Shown: positions 28,901-38,847, counted from the stretch's first letter. The stretch: 64,000 nt of DNA from Muricea muricata (GCA_963855995.1 OY979725.1:4821418-4885417); one strand, 5' to 3'. Made by a program: numbers and translations. The notes: generated by a model from the letters alone, not told the origin.

Positions 28901-31900
28901 TGCAAACAATGGCCCAAGGGGAAATATGCGAACGGGACAGTAACTACGTCCCATGCAAGGCATCTCCCTCACAGTAATATAGAAAGTATGTACACATTGT
29001 ACAGTATCACAATAGAACAAACAATACACAACACAACAAAACACAACACAGCACAACAAGAGCAGAACAATCTAATAGAAGCAAATGATAAAGAGTAGAA
29101 TGATATAACTCAGTTTGTAAGCAAGTAGGAACAATATCATCACTCGCCTCTGTTGAGACTTCACATTTAACGACTACTTGATTGCCTGTGGCAAGAACAG
29201 TCAGGCACGAAAGTCCATGTGCAAGGCATTGACAAGTCAAAAGATCTGTTCAGCTCCAATTTAATTAAGTCCTTAATTGACCTTTTAAAGAGCACTAAAC
29301 TAGAGAAGTTTCTCTGAGGAGTAACAAGAATGGTCTTGTTCCAAAGTTTCACTATACGGGTAAAATAAGATGATTGAAAGATGCTGGTTCGACAATATGG
29401 TGTTTTCAGTGTTCTCAAATTACTTGACCTGGCCAGTCCATTATTGACAAAGGAGACAAAGTTGGAAATGCCTATGCCAATGTGTCCATGCAATGCCTTA
29501 TGAAAGAATGTTAAAGAATGTCTTTTAACTCTCTATCATAGCAAAGTGGTAGAAGATCTAATGCAACTAGTCGATCCTTGTACTCCTGCTTGTATTCCCG
29601 CGTTGCTGTAATATCCATCTTGTTGCTACATAATTCCGTCTGCTTCACACAACAGATTGAGAGCCTGATATTTGGCGTTTGCATGTTTCGGAATATTTCT
29701 ACACAAGGCGTTCCAATACGCGAGTGGCCGTAATTGGGATTTGCTACGTCGGGAAGTTTTAAGCCTGACTCATCAAAAAATTTCAGCTTGCGCGGGTCCA
29801 CAGTTGAAATGTAGTCGAGAAATGCCTAACAGTATTCAATATTTTGTTGCGTGAATTTCTCGGCAGCAGGTCTAATCATTCGCTTCCACGATCATTTTCC
29901 GTCATTCATGTAATTTCTAACAGCCCTGTTCAAAGTTTGTTTGTTTTGATCCCGCCCGGAATAAAACAATGCTCGGTTACTTCAAAAGTTCGCCGGATGT
30001 CATTGATAGCCTATCCATATTCAGAAGTTTTATGAGTTGCAAATCTTCTGGTTTTAGAAGTCTAACGCCACTCGCACAAGATTCATGACGCTTTACCTCG
30101 CCAGACTCACAAAACCTCTTCCAGACTTTTTGAATCGTTTCCTGCGAAAGTTTTAATTTAGAGGATACGGCACTGTAGCTTCCTTGAAAAAATCCTGCCG
30201 CCGGGTCGCCTCCCATTTCAACTATTTGGTCAATAACAAGGGATCTTAAATCATTAACTGCCTTTCCGCGGACATAAGTTCGTCTGAGCTTACTAACTTC
30301 ACTCATTTTCACAAGCCGTGCCGACTATGATAAAAGTATGAAAGACGTCTATTTTGCGGGCACGATTTTGAGCGGGCCGTCGATATTTTTGGGCGTGGCG
30401 ATGATGCGTTATTTTTTAGCGTTTCGACATTTCGGTAAGATGCGTAATATTAACCCAATGTATGTGTCATGTGTATCGAAACAACTGGTCAATTTAAGAA
30501 GGCGTCTAAATAAAAGCCTATGCAAGATTTCTAGTAGCCCTGTGGCCCAATGAACATTAATATTGTGGTAGAAAAAAATAAAAATATACAAGTTACAACA
30601 AGCGGATAATAGCCTTCTATTGTCTCCTTCACTTGTTCTTAAATTCTCACACTACTCAAACGTATTGTTTATCAGCACGTTCACGTGGGTTCAGTGTTTG
30701 TGTAAAATGTAAAAATCATTTGTTGACAGAATGTCGTGAGAACAAAGTCCACGTATTTGTATTGCCAGACTGCAATCCAGGCCATAAAAAAAAGAGAAAA
30801 CGCTAACCTTTAACAAATAGGCTCCATCTCTCATTCATTTTCGTGCAAGTTTAACATGATTGCGCATGCGCTCATTTTTAGCACAGATTGGTAGGACGTA
30901 CTTCATTTTCTTGTAATATAGAGGACGTTGTAATTGACTCATGGTTTATCATACTTGAGCACGTCAGGCATTTTGGGGGGTTTATGTATCCAGTTTACAG
31001 AATAATCACAGGACGAAAAATTAAAGCATCGGTATACAGGTCATACCAAATGGTACACACACATGGTTACACAGCGATGAGCCTACCATCCAATCAATTA
31101 TCAAAGAAACCAAAGAAAACACTACAGAGCCAAAGATACTATTGCCCTAAGTAAATTCTTGTAATGAGAAGGCTATATCTTAATAAATACGTGGAAACAC
31201 TGTTCTCTTTTATATGTTTACTTAACCATATTAGGCATATCCCTACTAGCCATAACGTTATCATGCTGACGTTATCAGCCGTCTGATCGGTAACGTTACC
31301 GGTAACGATACTGGTAATGTAACCGGTAACGTTACCGGTAACATTACTGGTAACATTACTGGTAACATTACTGGTAACGTTACTGGTAACGTGATCATGA
31401 CGTCAGCGCATGACGTACTCGTTACTTACGGCGCCAACCTCTTGCATACTAATTACTTCCGACCCCTTAGTGGCGGGTAAGTACTACTTCCACTAGAAAA
31501 AATAGCTTTGTTTTATTTTACTGTATGCAAACATTAACCAAAAGTATTTGTAAATAGACTGTAAATCCCACGTATACACTGACTCTACGTGGATTGACAT
31601 GTGTAAAAAAATTTGTAAATTACATGTAAAATTGTGAAACAGGATCAGACGCTATTGCTGGAGTCAGTAATTTTTCGGAAAGATTAATGTTTTTATTCTT
31701 TGTTGGCGTTAATAGGACTCTTTCACTGCAAATGGTGAGATGATTTGCATAATTATGTTTCAGAAATTCTCCAAGTGCAAAATTGGCCAACATCTCAAAT
31801 ACATTGACAAAACTGGACGAGAGAAATTAATGGTTTGCACGGAGAAAACTAAAGGCGTTCCTCAATGGAAATTTGTTGACGGTAAACATACAAACACTTA

Positions 31901-33712
31901 ATACGAGCACGAGTTTTTATGCAAATTACAAAGAACAGTAAATCAGTCTATCGATATCAATCAGTTATCCGTTTCATCTAGTTGTGAAGAAGTTATGTGA
32001 TCACAAAAATTTAAGATTTTTATACGTGTATATTATGTGCATTTTCAGCCGTACAAAAAATGATATTTTGACTAGATTTTGATTATCTTTGAAATAGATA
32101 GTTCGACATTAGGAGAGATATTCAACCCAGCGCGAGATTGTTCTGATATTGTTGATCAAATTCCAGAAGCTCAAGATGGATTTTACTGGATTGTTCTTCC
32201 CAAGGGAAAGAAGCACAAGGTCTGTGATCAACATGTTAGATGTTTATGTTGCACTATGTTTTGTTTGGAAATATTTGTATTATTTGAAAGGACGTTAAAG
32301 GTAAGACATGAAGTCCTTTACATTTTTTATCTTTACATTTTTCTATAATTTGAGCGACAACAAACTTAGTCCGCCATCTTATTTACATTAATGCTTATAT
32401 TGACTGCACTTTTGTGACGTTACAACAGTAGTGAGCCTGCTTTGTCAATCAAAATAGGTATGGTGTGATGTTCATACAGACGCCGGGGGGTTTACATTGG
32501 TTGGAATGAAGGATAGTCCTGTATCTTGGACAGTACCGTCGAATGCAGCGCCTGTTGATCCTCAAGGACCCCCTCACTGGTCGAGTGATCTCGGTGATAT
32601 CAAAGTTCTGGACTTTAGAGTTCAAATTTCAACCAACAAAGATTTCGAAGGAACAAAGGCAGACTGGTAGGAAAGCGTGAGCGTGCCATGAAATATTTGC
32701 ATATATAACACTTAATTAATACAAAAACTAACAGAATGCGAGCCATCGATCACTGAAAGAAAATTAAAAAGTATAGCAAACATTTAAGGAAATATGTTTT
32801 CATGAGGGGCAATTATTTTCATTGTAGGTTTTACCGATTAAATCAACAACGGGAGTTTGGAGATCTTTTTTCTGTGAAAGGATGCTCGTCTCTTCAAGCA
32901 GGAATTGGAAACATTGAGTTTGTTAAAGATCTTGTGACCCAGCACGCCCTTGTTAATAACTTCAAGTGCTCAAAGTTTGGACCACATACGCATCATAAGT
33001 TAGGATGGGTACAGAAAAATCTTTATAGTATAGATATGAAATTTAGTACAGAAATCTAAAATATAGTTTGCATTCTACAAACCAATGTTTGGTTTTATAA
33101 TGACATTACTACTGTTACGGTATCTCTTTCTTTGCCACAGTTTCTGCTTTTTTCGGATAATATGCATGTTATTATTTTATCGTCTTTTTAGGGTAAAATG
33201 AATTTTTGCCTTCGACATCAATGCAATAACGGTTTCGCATGGTCAGACGAATTAAAATTTAAATATGATAATTTTGGAGGATACAGGTATGAGGCAGGAC
33301 GATGATTTGAGATTAATTTTACCCACATTCAACAAGAAAATAACATTCTATAACCTTTTGTTTTCTATACACGTTACTGCAGTTGTAGACTATATATAAT
33401 TAACATTCAAATTACATTATTTAACAAATTACAACATAAAACAACTATGACCTTATAGAAGTCAATAACTAGCAAACTAATTGTTCGTGCATTATAGAGA
33501 TCAAACAAAGTATGCCATGCGTAAAAAGATCTTAGCCATGTAAAAAAACCAAAGGAATAAATAACAGTCAAATTACAATATTTGTATTAGTGTATACGGG
33601 TTTGATTCTACTAATTTCACTTTTGTTTCTTCGCTATAGTTATAGCTCTGTTTCTTCATTATCTGGAATGGATCATAACTCCACAGCTTTCGTTGGATGT
33701 GATCGAGGCAAG
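22982..33712 (+). CDS. Secreted fibrinogen-related host gene, seven exons
   Basis: Exons 22,982-23,065, 31,764-31,881, 32,098-32,219, 32,458-32,666, 32,828-33,008, 33,192-33,286 and 33,640-33,712 total 882 bp = 294 codons. All splice phases are compatible (0,1,0,2,0,2) and all introns GT-AG. Exon 1 is a signal peptide ([20 protein letters not shown]). The middle exons have the fibrinogen-like opening: '[19 protein letters not shown]', then '[16 protein letters not shown]' (usual form YCDM...GGGWTLV). Later exons keep paired cysteines and Gly/Trp-rich loops as in the C-terminal half. Such proteins are extracellular lectin-like or matrix proteins. The donor at 33,713 means a last exon is expected; reading through adds only 11 codons before a stop. 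Linking exon 1 across 8.7 kb rests on phase and homology. Confidence 0.75.
23090..24509. other. Intron 1, left part, no gene recognised
   Basis: AT-rich sequence. The segment 23,640-23,790 ends in 'ggggatctcaataaaaatatttaataaata', which looks like a polyadenylation-rich 3' tail of an old LINE. The 23,268 frame lacks any family feature. Confidence 0.45.
24510..24632 (+). repeat. Solo inner-TIR fragment
   Basis: 'gaaacactgttctcttttatatgttt' through 'gatcggtaacgttaccgg' matches 31,190-31,300 directly and is the inverted complement of 25,385-25,500. It makes a 1-kb fold-back with the left TIR of the next element. Confidence 0.9.
25565..26086 (-). CDS. Acidic 173-residue element protein, unknown
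   Basis: The first 60 residues are almost all Ser/Thr/Glu/Asp. A conserved-looking C-terminal domain follows, with '[20 protein letters not shown]', '[20 protein letters not shown]' and a helical tail ('[11 protein letters not shown]'). I have the impression that this pattern is widespread as uncharacterised genes in cnidarian genomes; no function is known to me. It is divergent from the P2X7-tail gene with a short shared promoter. The frame is unbroken and starts 570 bp inside the left TIR, so it is probably an element-encoded accessory protein. Confidence 0.65.
   Translation of the reverse strand: MDSQYSESLVGDDYNESSMETHTEDDSSITTEDRDENSSEEEQSSIITEDSSEEEIDPWSTLINDVASKVRDQYDDILQALLMEGHDESEAKEEAFEKIPPVFQKELGDVYMDNLAWMKALKKYPIHKKIMATRDDYVNNDMFDQDEAVAAAVDKRKFLLKRLLEGQGRFPEQ
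26087..26244. promoter_or_regulatory. Divergent promoter with YY1-like site
   Basis: 'tccgccatcttggatc' at 26,208-26,223 is a strong YY1 core. A CRE (TGACGTCA) and 'tcacatga' E-box lie just downstream. The interval is 158 bp between the two frame starts. Confidence 0.5.
26245..26700 (+). CDS. P2X7-tail zinc-domain protein, 3' truncated by a MITE
   Basis: The reliable part begins near 26,399 ('[11 protein letters not shown]'), because the preceding 'ttcag' could be an acceptor and the first 50 residues look random. It continues with an acidic Ser/Glu/Asp stretch and a zinc domain '[13 protein letters not shown]...ESFCCYE', the Cys pattern of the P2X7 cytoplasmic tail. The stop is created at the MITE boundary (26,702), so the true C-terminus is missing. 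In vertebrate P2X7 this domain is cytoplasmic. Stand-alone versions in invertebrates are common near transposons. Role unknown. Confidence 0.65.
   Translation: MGHMTRVTSGAGESELNKYTLLGAFRDFVLLVKNFLLFDYSNGKYHKNPIVQVLPYQFEPEPGLQTSNSGDESDSEEESAESSDEEIDHVFEAKNAWRLESLSWCKCGHCTLKPKAIESFCCYEKALEYDEHDALLKEAVRRINFELVRRV
26702..27087. mobile_element. Single arm of the GGCGGCCCAATT palindromic MITE family
   Basis: Equals the reverse complement of the left arm of the 55,885 element: 'aaaagtgcaccaataggag', 'catcccgcat', 'cggaaacattgaagacgaatttc', ending 'tgaattgggccgcctatgg'. The other arm is absent. Confidence 0.9.
27088..27797. mobile_element. Palindromic MITE, left terminus lost
   Basis: The arms pair over about 350 bp around 'gtgcagcgattggct'. 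The right end has the full family terminus (...gatctctatatgaaactacac...gggccgcctatg). The left arm begins about 75 bp inward and is joined directly to the preceding single arm, so the pair looks like a recombination product. Confidence 0.9.
27798..28100. other. No recognised gene
   Basis: AT-rich intron-like DNA on the 3' side of the candidate exon below. 'tttatataaaaaaacgtaacaaaatatatag' near 28,060 is low complexity. Confidence 0.4.
28101..28310 (-). CDS. Exon resembling N-terminal part of integrase/KRBA2-like proteins
   Basis: A minus-strand frame runs from about 28,310 to a GTAAAG donor at 28,100. Its centre, '[20 protein letters not shown]', followed by '[10 protein letters not shown]', is like the segment preceding the zinc-binding and integrase core of Ginger/KRBA2-type proteins. 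No integrase core exon follows in the window, so this is a fragment or the first exon of a gene that has lost the rest. Confidence 0.4.
28405..28550 (+). repeat. Minisatellite of GGACACGGACAAC units
   Basis: About eleven copies of a 12-bp unit (CGGACACGGACAA with A/C changes). All frames are open but repetitive ('[11 protein letters not shown]'). It is bordered by 'ggttatctgg', like the borders of other GGACGG-type arrays in the window. Confidence 0.9.
28600..29160. other. No gene recognised; CA-rich tract
   Basis: 29,015-29,065 is a run of ACACAACA repeats. The rest is AT-rich and closed in all frames beyond short lengths. Confidence 0.5.
29240..29495 (-). pseudogene. LINE (non-LTR) reverse-transcriptase C-terminal remnant
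   Basis: The frame holds the late non-LTR ORF2 pattern: '[18 protein letters not shown]', then Arg-Thr, '[14 protein letters not shown]' and '[13 protein letters not shown]'. Only the last 80-90 residues of the protein remain. It is part of the old insertions inside the 6.2-kb TIR element. Confidence 0.55.
29511..30312 (-). pseudogene. IS630/Tc1-type transposase remnant
   Basis: The N-terminal frame (30,312-29,977) has the helix-turn-helix with '[20 protein letters not shown]' and '[12 protein letters not shown]', as in the IS630/Tc1-like transposases widespread in invertebrates. The second frame (29,801-29,511) has '[20 protein letters not shown]', which contains the catalytic-core 'FFDESG' (the first Asp and its Glu), followed by '[10 protein letters not shown]'. 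Between them 170 bp are out of frame, and the final Asp-Glu part is missing. Dead copy. Confidence 0.65.
30313..31140. other. No gene recognised
   Basis: AT-rich, with a small open stretch at 30,338-30,553 that has no family feature. It is the right interior of the 6.2-kb TIR element. Confidence 0.4.
31285..31392 (+). repeat. GGTAACGTTACC palindrome tract
   Basis: Nine or so 12-bp units GGTAAC(G/A)TTAC(C/T) in tandem inside the right TIR, each self-complementary. The left TIR has about four units (25,355-25,400), so the tract length has changed between the ends. Confidence 0.9.
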
Positions 33713-33751
33713 GTACGTGCCATGCATTGTATTGAAGCTATATAATATACA

Positions 33752-34233
33752 TATACATATACATATATCTATATATATCTATATATCTATATATCTATAT
33801 ATCTATATATCTACATATCTATATATCTATATATCTATATATCTATATATCTATATATCTATATATCTATATATCTATATATCTATATATCTATATATCT
33901 ATATATCTATATATCTATATATCTATATATCTATATATCTATATATCTATATATCTATATATCTATATATCTATATATCTATATATCTATATATCTATAT
34001 ATCTATATATCTATATATCTATATATCTATATATCTATATATCTATATATCTATATATCTATATATCTATATATCTATATATCTATATATCTATATATCT
34101 ATATATCTATATATCTATATATCTATATATCTATATATCTATATATCTATATATCTATATATCTATATATCTATATATCTATATATCTATATATCTATAT
34201 ATCTATATATCTATATATCTATATATCTATATA
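33752..34233 (+). repeat. Octanucleotide microsatellite (CTATATAT)n, about 480 bp
   Basis: Around 58 nearly perfect 8-bp units. It lies just after exon 7 of the fibrinogen-type gene, inside its last intron or 3' region. The 186-codon open frame through it is the repeat 'SIYLYIYI' and is not a gene. Confidence 0.98.
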
Positions 34234-34835
34234 ATACACAAGTCAGTCTCTAACCAATACGCATGACATCTGCAGTCGTAGTTTTTTATCAGCGATTGGC
34301 CCATAATGAATTAGACATGTGAGTGCCCGAACTCACTACCAGCAACTGTACACAGCTGTTTCGCTCTTATTGTGATGGGCTCGTCAGCACAGTGTAGCTG
34401 ATACTGAGTCCTTGCATCAGAAAGTATATATACTACAAATGACAACAAGATAGATGTGGGACACTCAGAAATTACAAAATACACAAATCAGTCTTTAACC
34501 AGTACGCATGACACCTGCATGTCGCAGTTTTTTATCAGTGATTGGCCCATGAAGAATGAGACATATTGAAGAATGAGCATGAGACATTGCTGGTGGTTAG
34601 TTCGGGCACTCATATGTCTCATTGTTCATGGGCCAATCGCTGATAAAAAAACTGCGACATGTAGTTTGTCTACTGTTTATCTTCGGCTGTCCACAGTTGC
34701 TGGTAGTGAGTTCGGGCACTCATATGTCTCATTCTTCATGGGCCAATCGCTGATAAAAACTGCGACATGCAGATGTCATGCATATTGGTTAGAGACTGAC
34801 TTGTGTATTATGTAATTTCTAAGTGTCCCACATCT
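34234..34835. repeat. Nested fold-back repeats with 'gttcgggcactcatatgtctcat' modules
   Basis: 'acacaagtcagtctctaacc' (34,238) and 'ggttagagactgacttgtgt' (34,788) are exact inverted partners, and the modules 'ttttttatcagcgattggcccat' and 'cgggcactcatatgtctcatt' recur three to four times in both orientations. It is a MITE with internal duplication. Confidence 0.85.
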
Positions 34836-34837
34836 CT

Positions 34838-35074
34838 CAAGTGAATGCGTCTATTTAAGTGCTGAATGTCGTAAACATAACTCGTTTATATAAAGGAGTT
34901 AACGAGTAACGACATTCAGCACTTAAATATCATAATTCACATGCGATACTCGTACTAAAACCGCGTAGCTCAGGTGGTAGAGCGTTACGCTAGCAACGTC
35001 AAGGTCGTGAGTTCCATTCTCACCGCGGTTAAAGTATTTTTCACTTTCCCGGTTGTGACGCATTCACTTGAGAG
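34838..35074. mobile_element. Small inverted-repeat unit enclosing a tRNA-like gene
   Basis: CTCTCAAGTGAATGCGTC at 34,838-34,855 pairs with GACGCATTCACTTGAGAG at 35,057-35,074. Inside are a second hairpin ('agtgctgaatgtcgt' / 'acgacattcagcact', 34,858-34,924) and the tRNA-like sequence. The whole unit is about 235 bp. Confidence 0.8.
34959..35030 (+). tRNA. tRNA-Ala(AGC)-like gene
   Basis: A full cloverleaf fits: acceptor AACCGCG/CGCGGTT, D stem GCTC/GAGC, anticodon stem TTACG/CGTCA with one mismatch, loop CTAGCAA with anticodon AGC (34,992-34,994), variable AGGTC, T stem GTGAG/CTCAC. The A box TAGCTCAGGTGG is perfect. The T loop TTCCATT departs from the usual TTCGAAT, so the B box is weakened, and the G3-U70 identity pair of alanine tRNA is absent. 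No T-run terminator follows at once. It may be a decayed tRNA or a tRNA-derived short element. Confidence 0.65.
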
Positions 35075-35760
35075 CACTTTTTCAAGTGTACAACACCACC
35101 ATACCATTGATCATATAAATTGACTATTTTTTTATTTTATGGCTTGTTCATTTGCCTTTCGAACAAGGCATTTCTTGTCTACTTGAAGCGAGTAATAAGA
35201 TCACAGGAACAATTTTAGCACAAGTGGTCAATTTGAGATGCTCCAAAAAAGCACATAATTTCGTACCACATGGTTAGTTTGATACTGACTAATGTACACT
35301 TAATGTTGCACAGCAAAAGCAATTTTCCTTGTTGAAAATCATTTTATACTAATTAACAGAATTACTGTTTACACAAAATATCGATAAAGAATATGAATGT
35401 TTTTTTTTCTGATTGAGATTCCCTTGATTGAAATTAAATGGATCTGATTGCAATTAAATGCATTCACCACATTTTATGACTTAATGCATGAGACAGAGAT
35501 TAGTACTTTCTTTTGAGCTGTCTTAAAAACATTACAACCATTTTATTACAAACGATCAACAAACCACGAAAAATAATAAAAAAATGAGATGAATTTTCAG
35601 CTTAATGTACCATAACTGTGACTCACTCCCTCATATTAGATAGACAACCTATCCAAATAAAGCTGAATGAATACACTTTTAAACGAGAATAAACACTAGT
35701 TTCATTTTTTAATATTCTTTTCAAGATTTAAACTTGAATCCAGAACTCTGCTTTTTTTGG
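35075..35760. other. No gene recognised
   Basis: AT-rich with T and A runs, for example 'tgaatgttttttttt' near 35,396. 'gattgagattcccttgattgaaattaaatggatctgattgcaattaaatg' (35,414-35,460) is a short degenerate direct repeat. Confidence 0.5.
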
Positions 35761-35761
35761 G

Positions 35762-35897
<136 letters not shown>

Positions 35898-37430
35898 ATT
35901 TATTACTTTATTGACCTTAAAATAAATACATCACTACTTTAAGTTTCATGCCAAATTTATTGGCAATCACCAGGCGATTAAGTTCGTTACTGGTGTCATG
36001 CTAAATTACGCTGTTCAGTGTTTTGTTAAACGACCTTTTTATTCTATACACGGGATCGTTCTGGGGGAATAGCATCGTCGCACCGTTCTGGGGGAATAGC
36101 TTGTTCTTTTTCATCTCACTCATTGATCTCAAACGCAAGACTAACCACACTTCAACATGAACATTAGTGCTTTTATTTTATGTTCTCTTTTCAGTTACGG
36201 TTTTAGTGCAACTCTCTCTATTCTGAGCATTAAGTGCATTTTAAGTAATACGATCGTTACAATGATTCTTTGTTAATTGTTCCGTGAAAAACAGTTGTGC
36301 ATAATGCTATGTGTGCGCATATCGGGATTATTGTTAATTAATTAGTTTCAGCTGTCATAATGCCAACTCAGCTAATCCCGTATAACATATCTCCCTCTTT
36401 TAGTTGAAAACCTCCCGGAATAGAATTTGTTGTTTTGTTTCTTTTTGTTTGGCTTGGTCTTCGCCTTTGAATTCTTCTTTCTTAACACGACTTTCTTGTC
36501 GAGAGTACAAAAGTTACAGTTTTAAAGTACACATTTTTTTTGGGTAGTTACAACGATCGTTGATGGCCAAAGCACAAAGTCCAATTGTACAGTACTGTAC
36601 TGGTATATTCATTGACAATAGGTATAGACAAATACTTACCCAAATGTTAAGGCATGTGAAATGCTGACTTGAACCAAAAGAAGGAAAAAAACACATGGAT
36701 GTGTCAGAGGAAGACAACGACAAAATGTAACAAAACATGACGAAACAAATATAGCCTATATTACATTCAGAAATATAGCATAGTAGCCCAGAAACGCATG
36801 TTTTTATTATCGTGGCGCTCGCGCGTGTAAACATGAGTCATTGGTATTTTGTTAGGACGTCACTGATGTATTATTCGTTTCGTACGAGTTCAACTTTTTT
36901 TTTAATTATATTATAATTACACTGAATTTAAAAAACTATTCTATTAACGATTATCAAACACTTAATAAATAAATTGTGCAACCCCATACGACATGGTTGT
37001 TGTTTCAAATGCGCAAAGACCATTTTACAACAGGATGACAGGACAGTTACAAGAGCGACCGGATAATGTTTACTATCATGTAAACACAGGATGTCTGAAA
37101 AGACGTCAGGCATATTTTATGGCATCGCGAGTTTAAATACCACATTCAATTCGAAGTATGTTGACACCAGTTCATCATCTCTATTTGCGGCAGTTTGGAT
37201 TAGTTCTTTAAAAATCTGTCAATGCAGTCCAAGCAGAACATTGTTCAAGTTGTGTTTAAGTATGTAAACCATGTATGCATTAGCAGTGGTCGGTTCACAA
37301 AAGCTGGTGAGCGTTATATCTTGATTATATGACATGGTGTAAGAAGTATACAAATGTGAACATTTCTATTAAATATATTAAATTAAGCATGTAAAAAGGT
37401 AAATTTAACTACCACTACCTTCGATGTATT
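35898..37430. other. No gene recognised
   Basis: 36,055-36,100 has a direct repeat of 'cgttctgggggaatagc'. Short frames at 36,514-36,834 and 36,928-37,113 on minus show no domain. Around 36,790-36,830 is a small CpG-containing patch ('tcgtggcgctcgcgcg') that might mark a promoter. Confidence 0.45.
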
Positions 37431-37434
37431 GTTA

Positions 37435-37496
37435 ACACTTATAAGATAAGATATACTTATAAGATAAGATAAGATATAAGATTATAAGATAGATCA
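37435..37496 (+). repeat. ATAAGAT microsatellite
   Basis: Irregular repeats of 'ataagat' and 'aagatata'. Confidence 0.85.
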
Positions 37497-37789
37497 AGAA
37501 TATCCTTTTTTTGGTATGAAAATCTATCAGTTGAACAATATTTCCAAAAAACATATTTGGTTCAATTAGAATTTTTTTATTTCATTGCATAAGGAAAAAA
37601 AACTATATTGGGGGTTAAATTTTAATATAGGTGAAACATTAAACAGTTACACTAATATTTACGGATTCTCATACGAAGATCTTTGACTACAAGGTATGTT
37701 CAACAATCTGATGTTTTAGGAAAGGAAACGAAGTTGGTGCATCATCTTTTGAATTTTTTTTATTTTTTTTAAAATATTTTTCTATTTTT

Positions 37790-37896
37790 TTTGTCGGTCC
37801 GCGAGTCCGCGTCCGTTAGTCCGCATCCGCGTCCGTGAGTCTGCGTCCGTTAGTCCGAGTCCGCGTCAGCCAGTCCGAGTCCGGTTCCGCGTTTTA
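37790..37896 (-). repeat. GTCCGCGTCCG minisatellite, possible Foldback terminus
   Basis: Degenerate 6/12-bp units 'gtccgcgtccgttagtccg' end with 'ttccgcgttttatc', the same closing word that ends the satellite of the 39,345-43,410 palindrome. It abuts the start of the recognisable Penelope sequence, so an element end probably lies here. Confidence 0.6.
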
Positions 37897-37901
37897 TCTA
37901 C

Positions 37902-38257
37902 ACCCAAAGCTAACACCCTACTGAGTGACACAGAAACATACCAACCACTTGACACTGGCCCCAGTAAGACGACGGTTAATCGTATCAACCAGAAACTAAA
38001 CCACCTGAAAGACAAAGACAAACTAGAAGAAACTAGCTACAACAGAATTCGACCTAACGATGCATCCACTTCTAAATTTTACGGACTACCGAAAATTCAT
38101 AAAGAAAACATTCCTCTACGACCTATTGTCTCCCTCCCAGGATCACCGACATACGAGTTATCAAAATATCTTGCTATGATCCTTCAACCTCTTGTCAAAC
38201 AAAACATCACCTCACACTATTAACAACACTAATGCCCTCCTTACTAATATTAAAGAA
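37902..38257 (+). pseudogene. Penelope-like element, N-terminal RT portion
   Basis: The frame contains 'LLSDTETYQPLDTGPSKT', 'TSKFYGLPKIHKENIPLRPI' and 'SPTYELSKYLA', the upstream RT motifs specific to Penelope elements. A one-base shift near 38,215 puts the following 'NALLTNIKE' in another frame. The element then breaks at 38,258 and resumes at about 48,649. Confidence 0.8.
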
Positions 38258-38375
38258 AGTGCTACTGAAACGAAATTTTGGGTATCCGTTTTTTCCCTTC
38301 ATCAAATAGTTTAATCTTTCCTGATCAATTTGGTATATATTTTATAAAAATTGAAGAATGAGAACACGGATACTC

Positions 38376-38668
38376 AGGAAATATAAAATAAAACAAATTC
38401 CGAAAATAGACATCTTGTATTCCTGATATTCAAGAAAGAACAAGAAAACGACGGAGTCGGTGATATTTCGTCTTTATTCCAAAGACATTGTTAGATATTT
38501 CGTCTTTATTCCAAAGACATTGTATTCCAAAGACATTGTCATTGGTTTGACAATGTCTTTGGAATAAAGACGAAATATCACCGACTCCGTCGTTTTCTTG
38601 TTCTTTCTTGAATATCAGGAATACAAGATGTCTATTTTCGGAATTTGTTTTATTTTATATTTCCTTAA
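38376..38668. mobile_element. 290-bp perfect fold-back MITE
   Basis: Arms of about 130 bp ('aatataaaataaaacaaatt', 'gacatcttgtattcctgata', 'cgacggagtcggtgatattt') are inverted around 'gtcattggtttgacaatg'. The left arm carries an extra duplicated 'tagatatttcgtctttattccaaagac'. Confidence 0.9.
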
Positions 38669-38847
38669 GTTGTCTGCTTGTCGTGGTTTCGGATACTCAG
38701 TTTTTGCTTCAAAGTTGGGTTATGCGTGCGAATTTTTACTCCTGAAATATGATGCCAATGTGACGTAAATGAAAGGACGGAAGTTGATGTGTGAGCATAG
38801 CTTTGCTAGTATTTTGTTAGTGTTGTTGTGTATATTCATGAATAAAC

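Larger units (their letters stand above)
25255..31495. mobile_element. 6.2-kb TIR transposon with about 300-bp inverted ends
   Basis: The left end 'agtagtacttgcccgccact' and the right end 'tagtggcgggtaagtactact' are inverted, and the match continues inward through GGTCGGAAGTAATTAGTATG, GAGGTTGGCGCC, TGACGTCATGATCACG, the GGTAACGTTACC tract, the 'gcctaatatgg' block and about 50 bp beyond 25,500. CACTAG lies just outside each end and may be a 6-bp target duplication. The interior holds an acidic-protein gene, a P2X7-tail gene and later insertions. No transposase is recognised, so the class is unknown. It sits in intron 1 of the fibrinogen-type gene. Confidence 0.75.

Noticed and set aside
33693-34253. 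186-codon open frame
   Set aside because: It is the 8-bp microsatellite read in frame (24 bp = three units); no protein signal.
37902-38257. Independent Penelope fragment unrelated to the piece at 48,649
   Set aside because: The two pieces are consecutive in the protein and separated by a perfect TIR pair, so a split single copy is the simpler reading; the link stays an inference.
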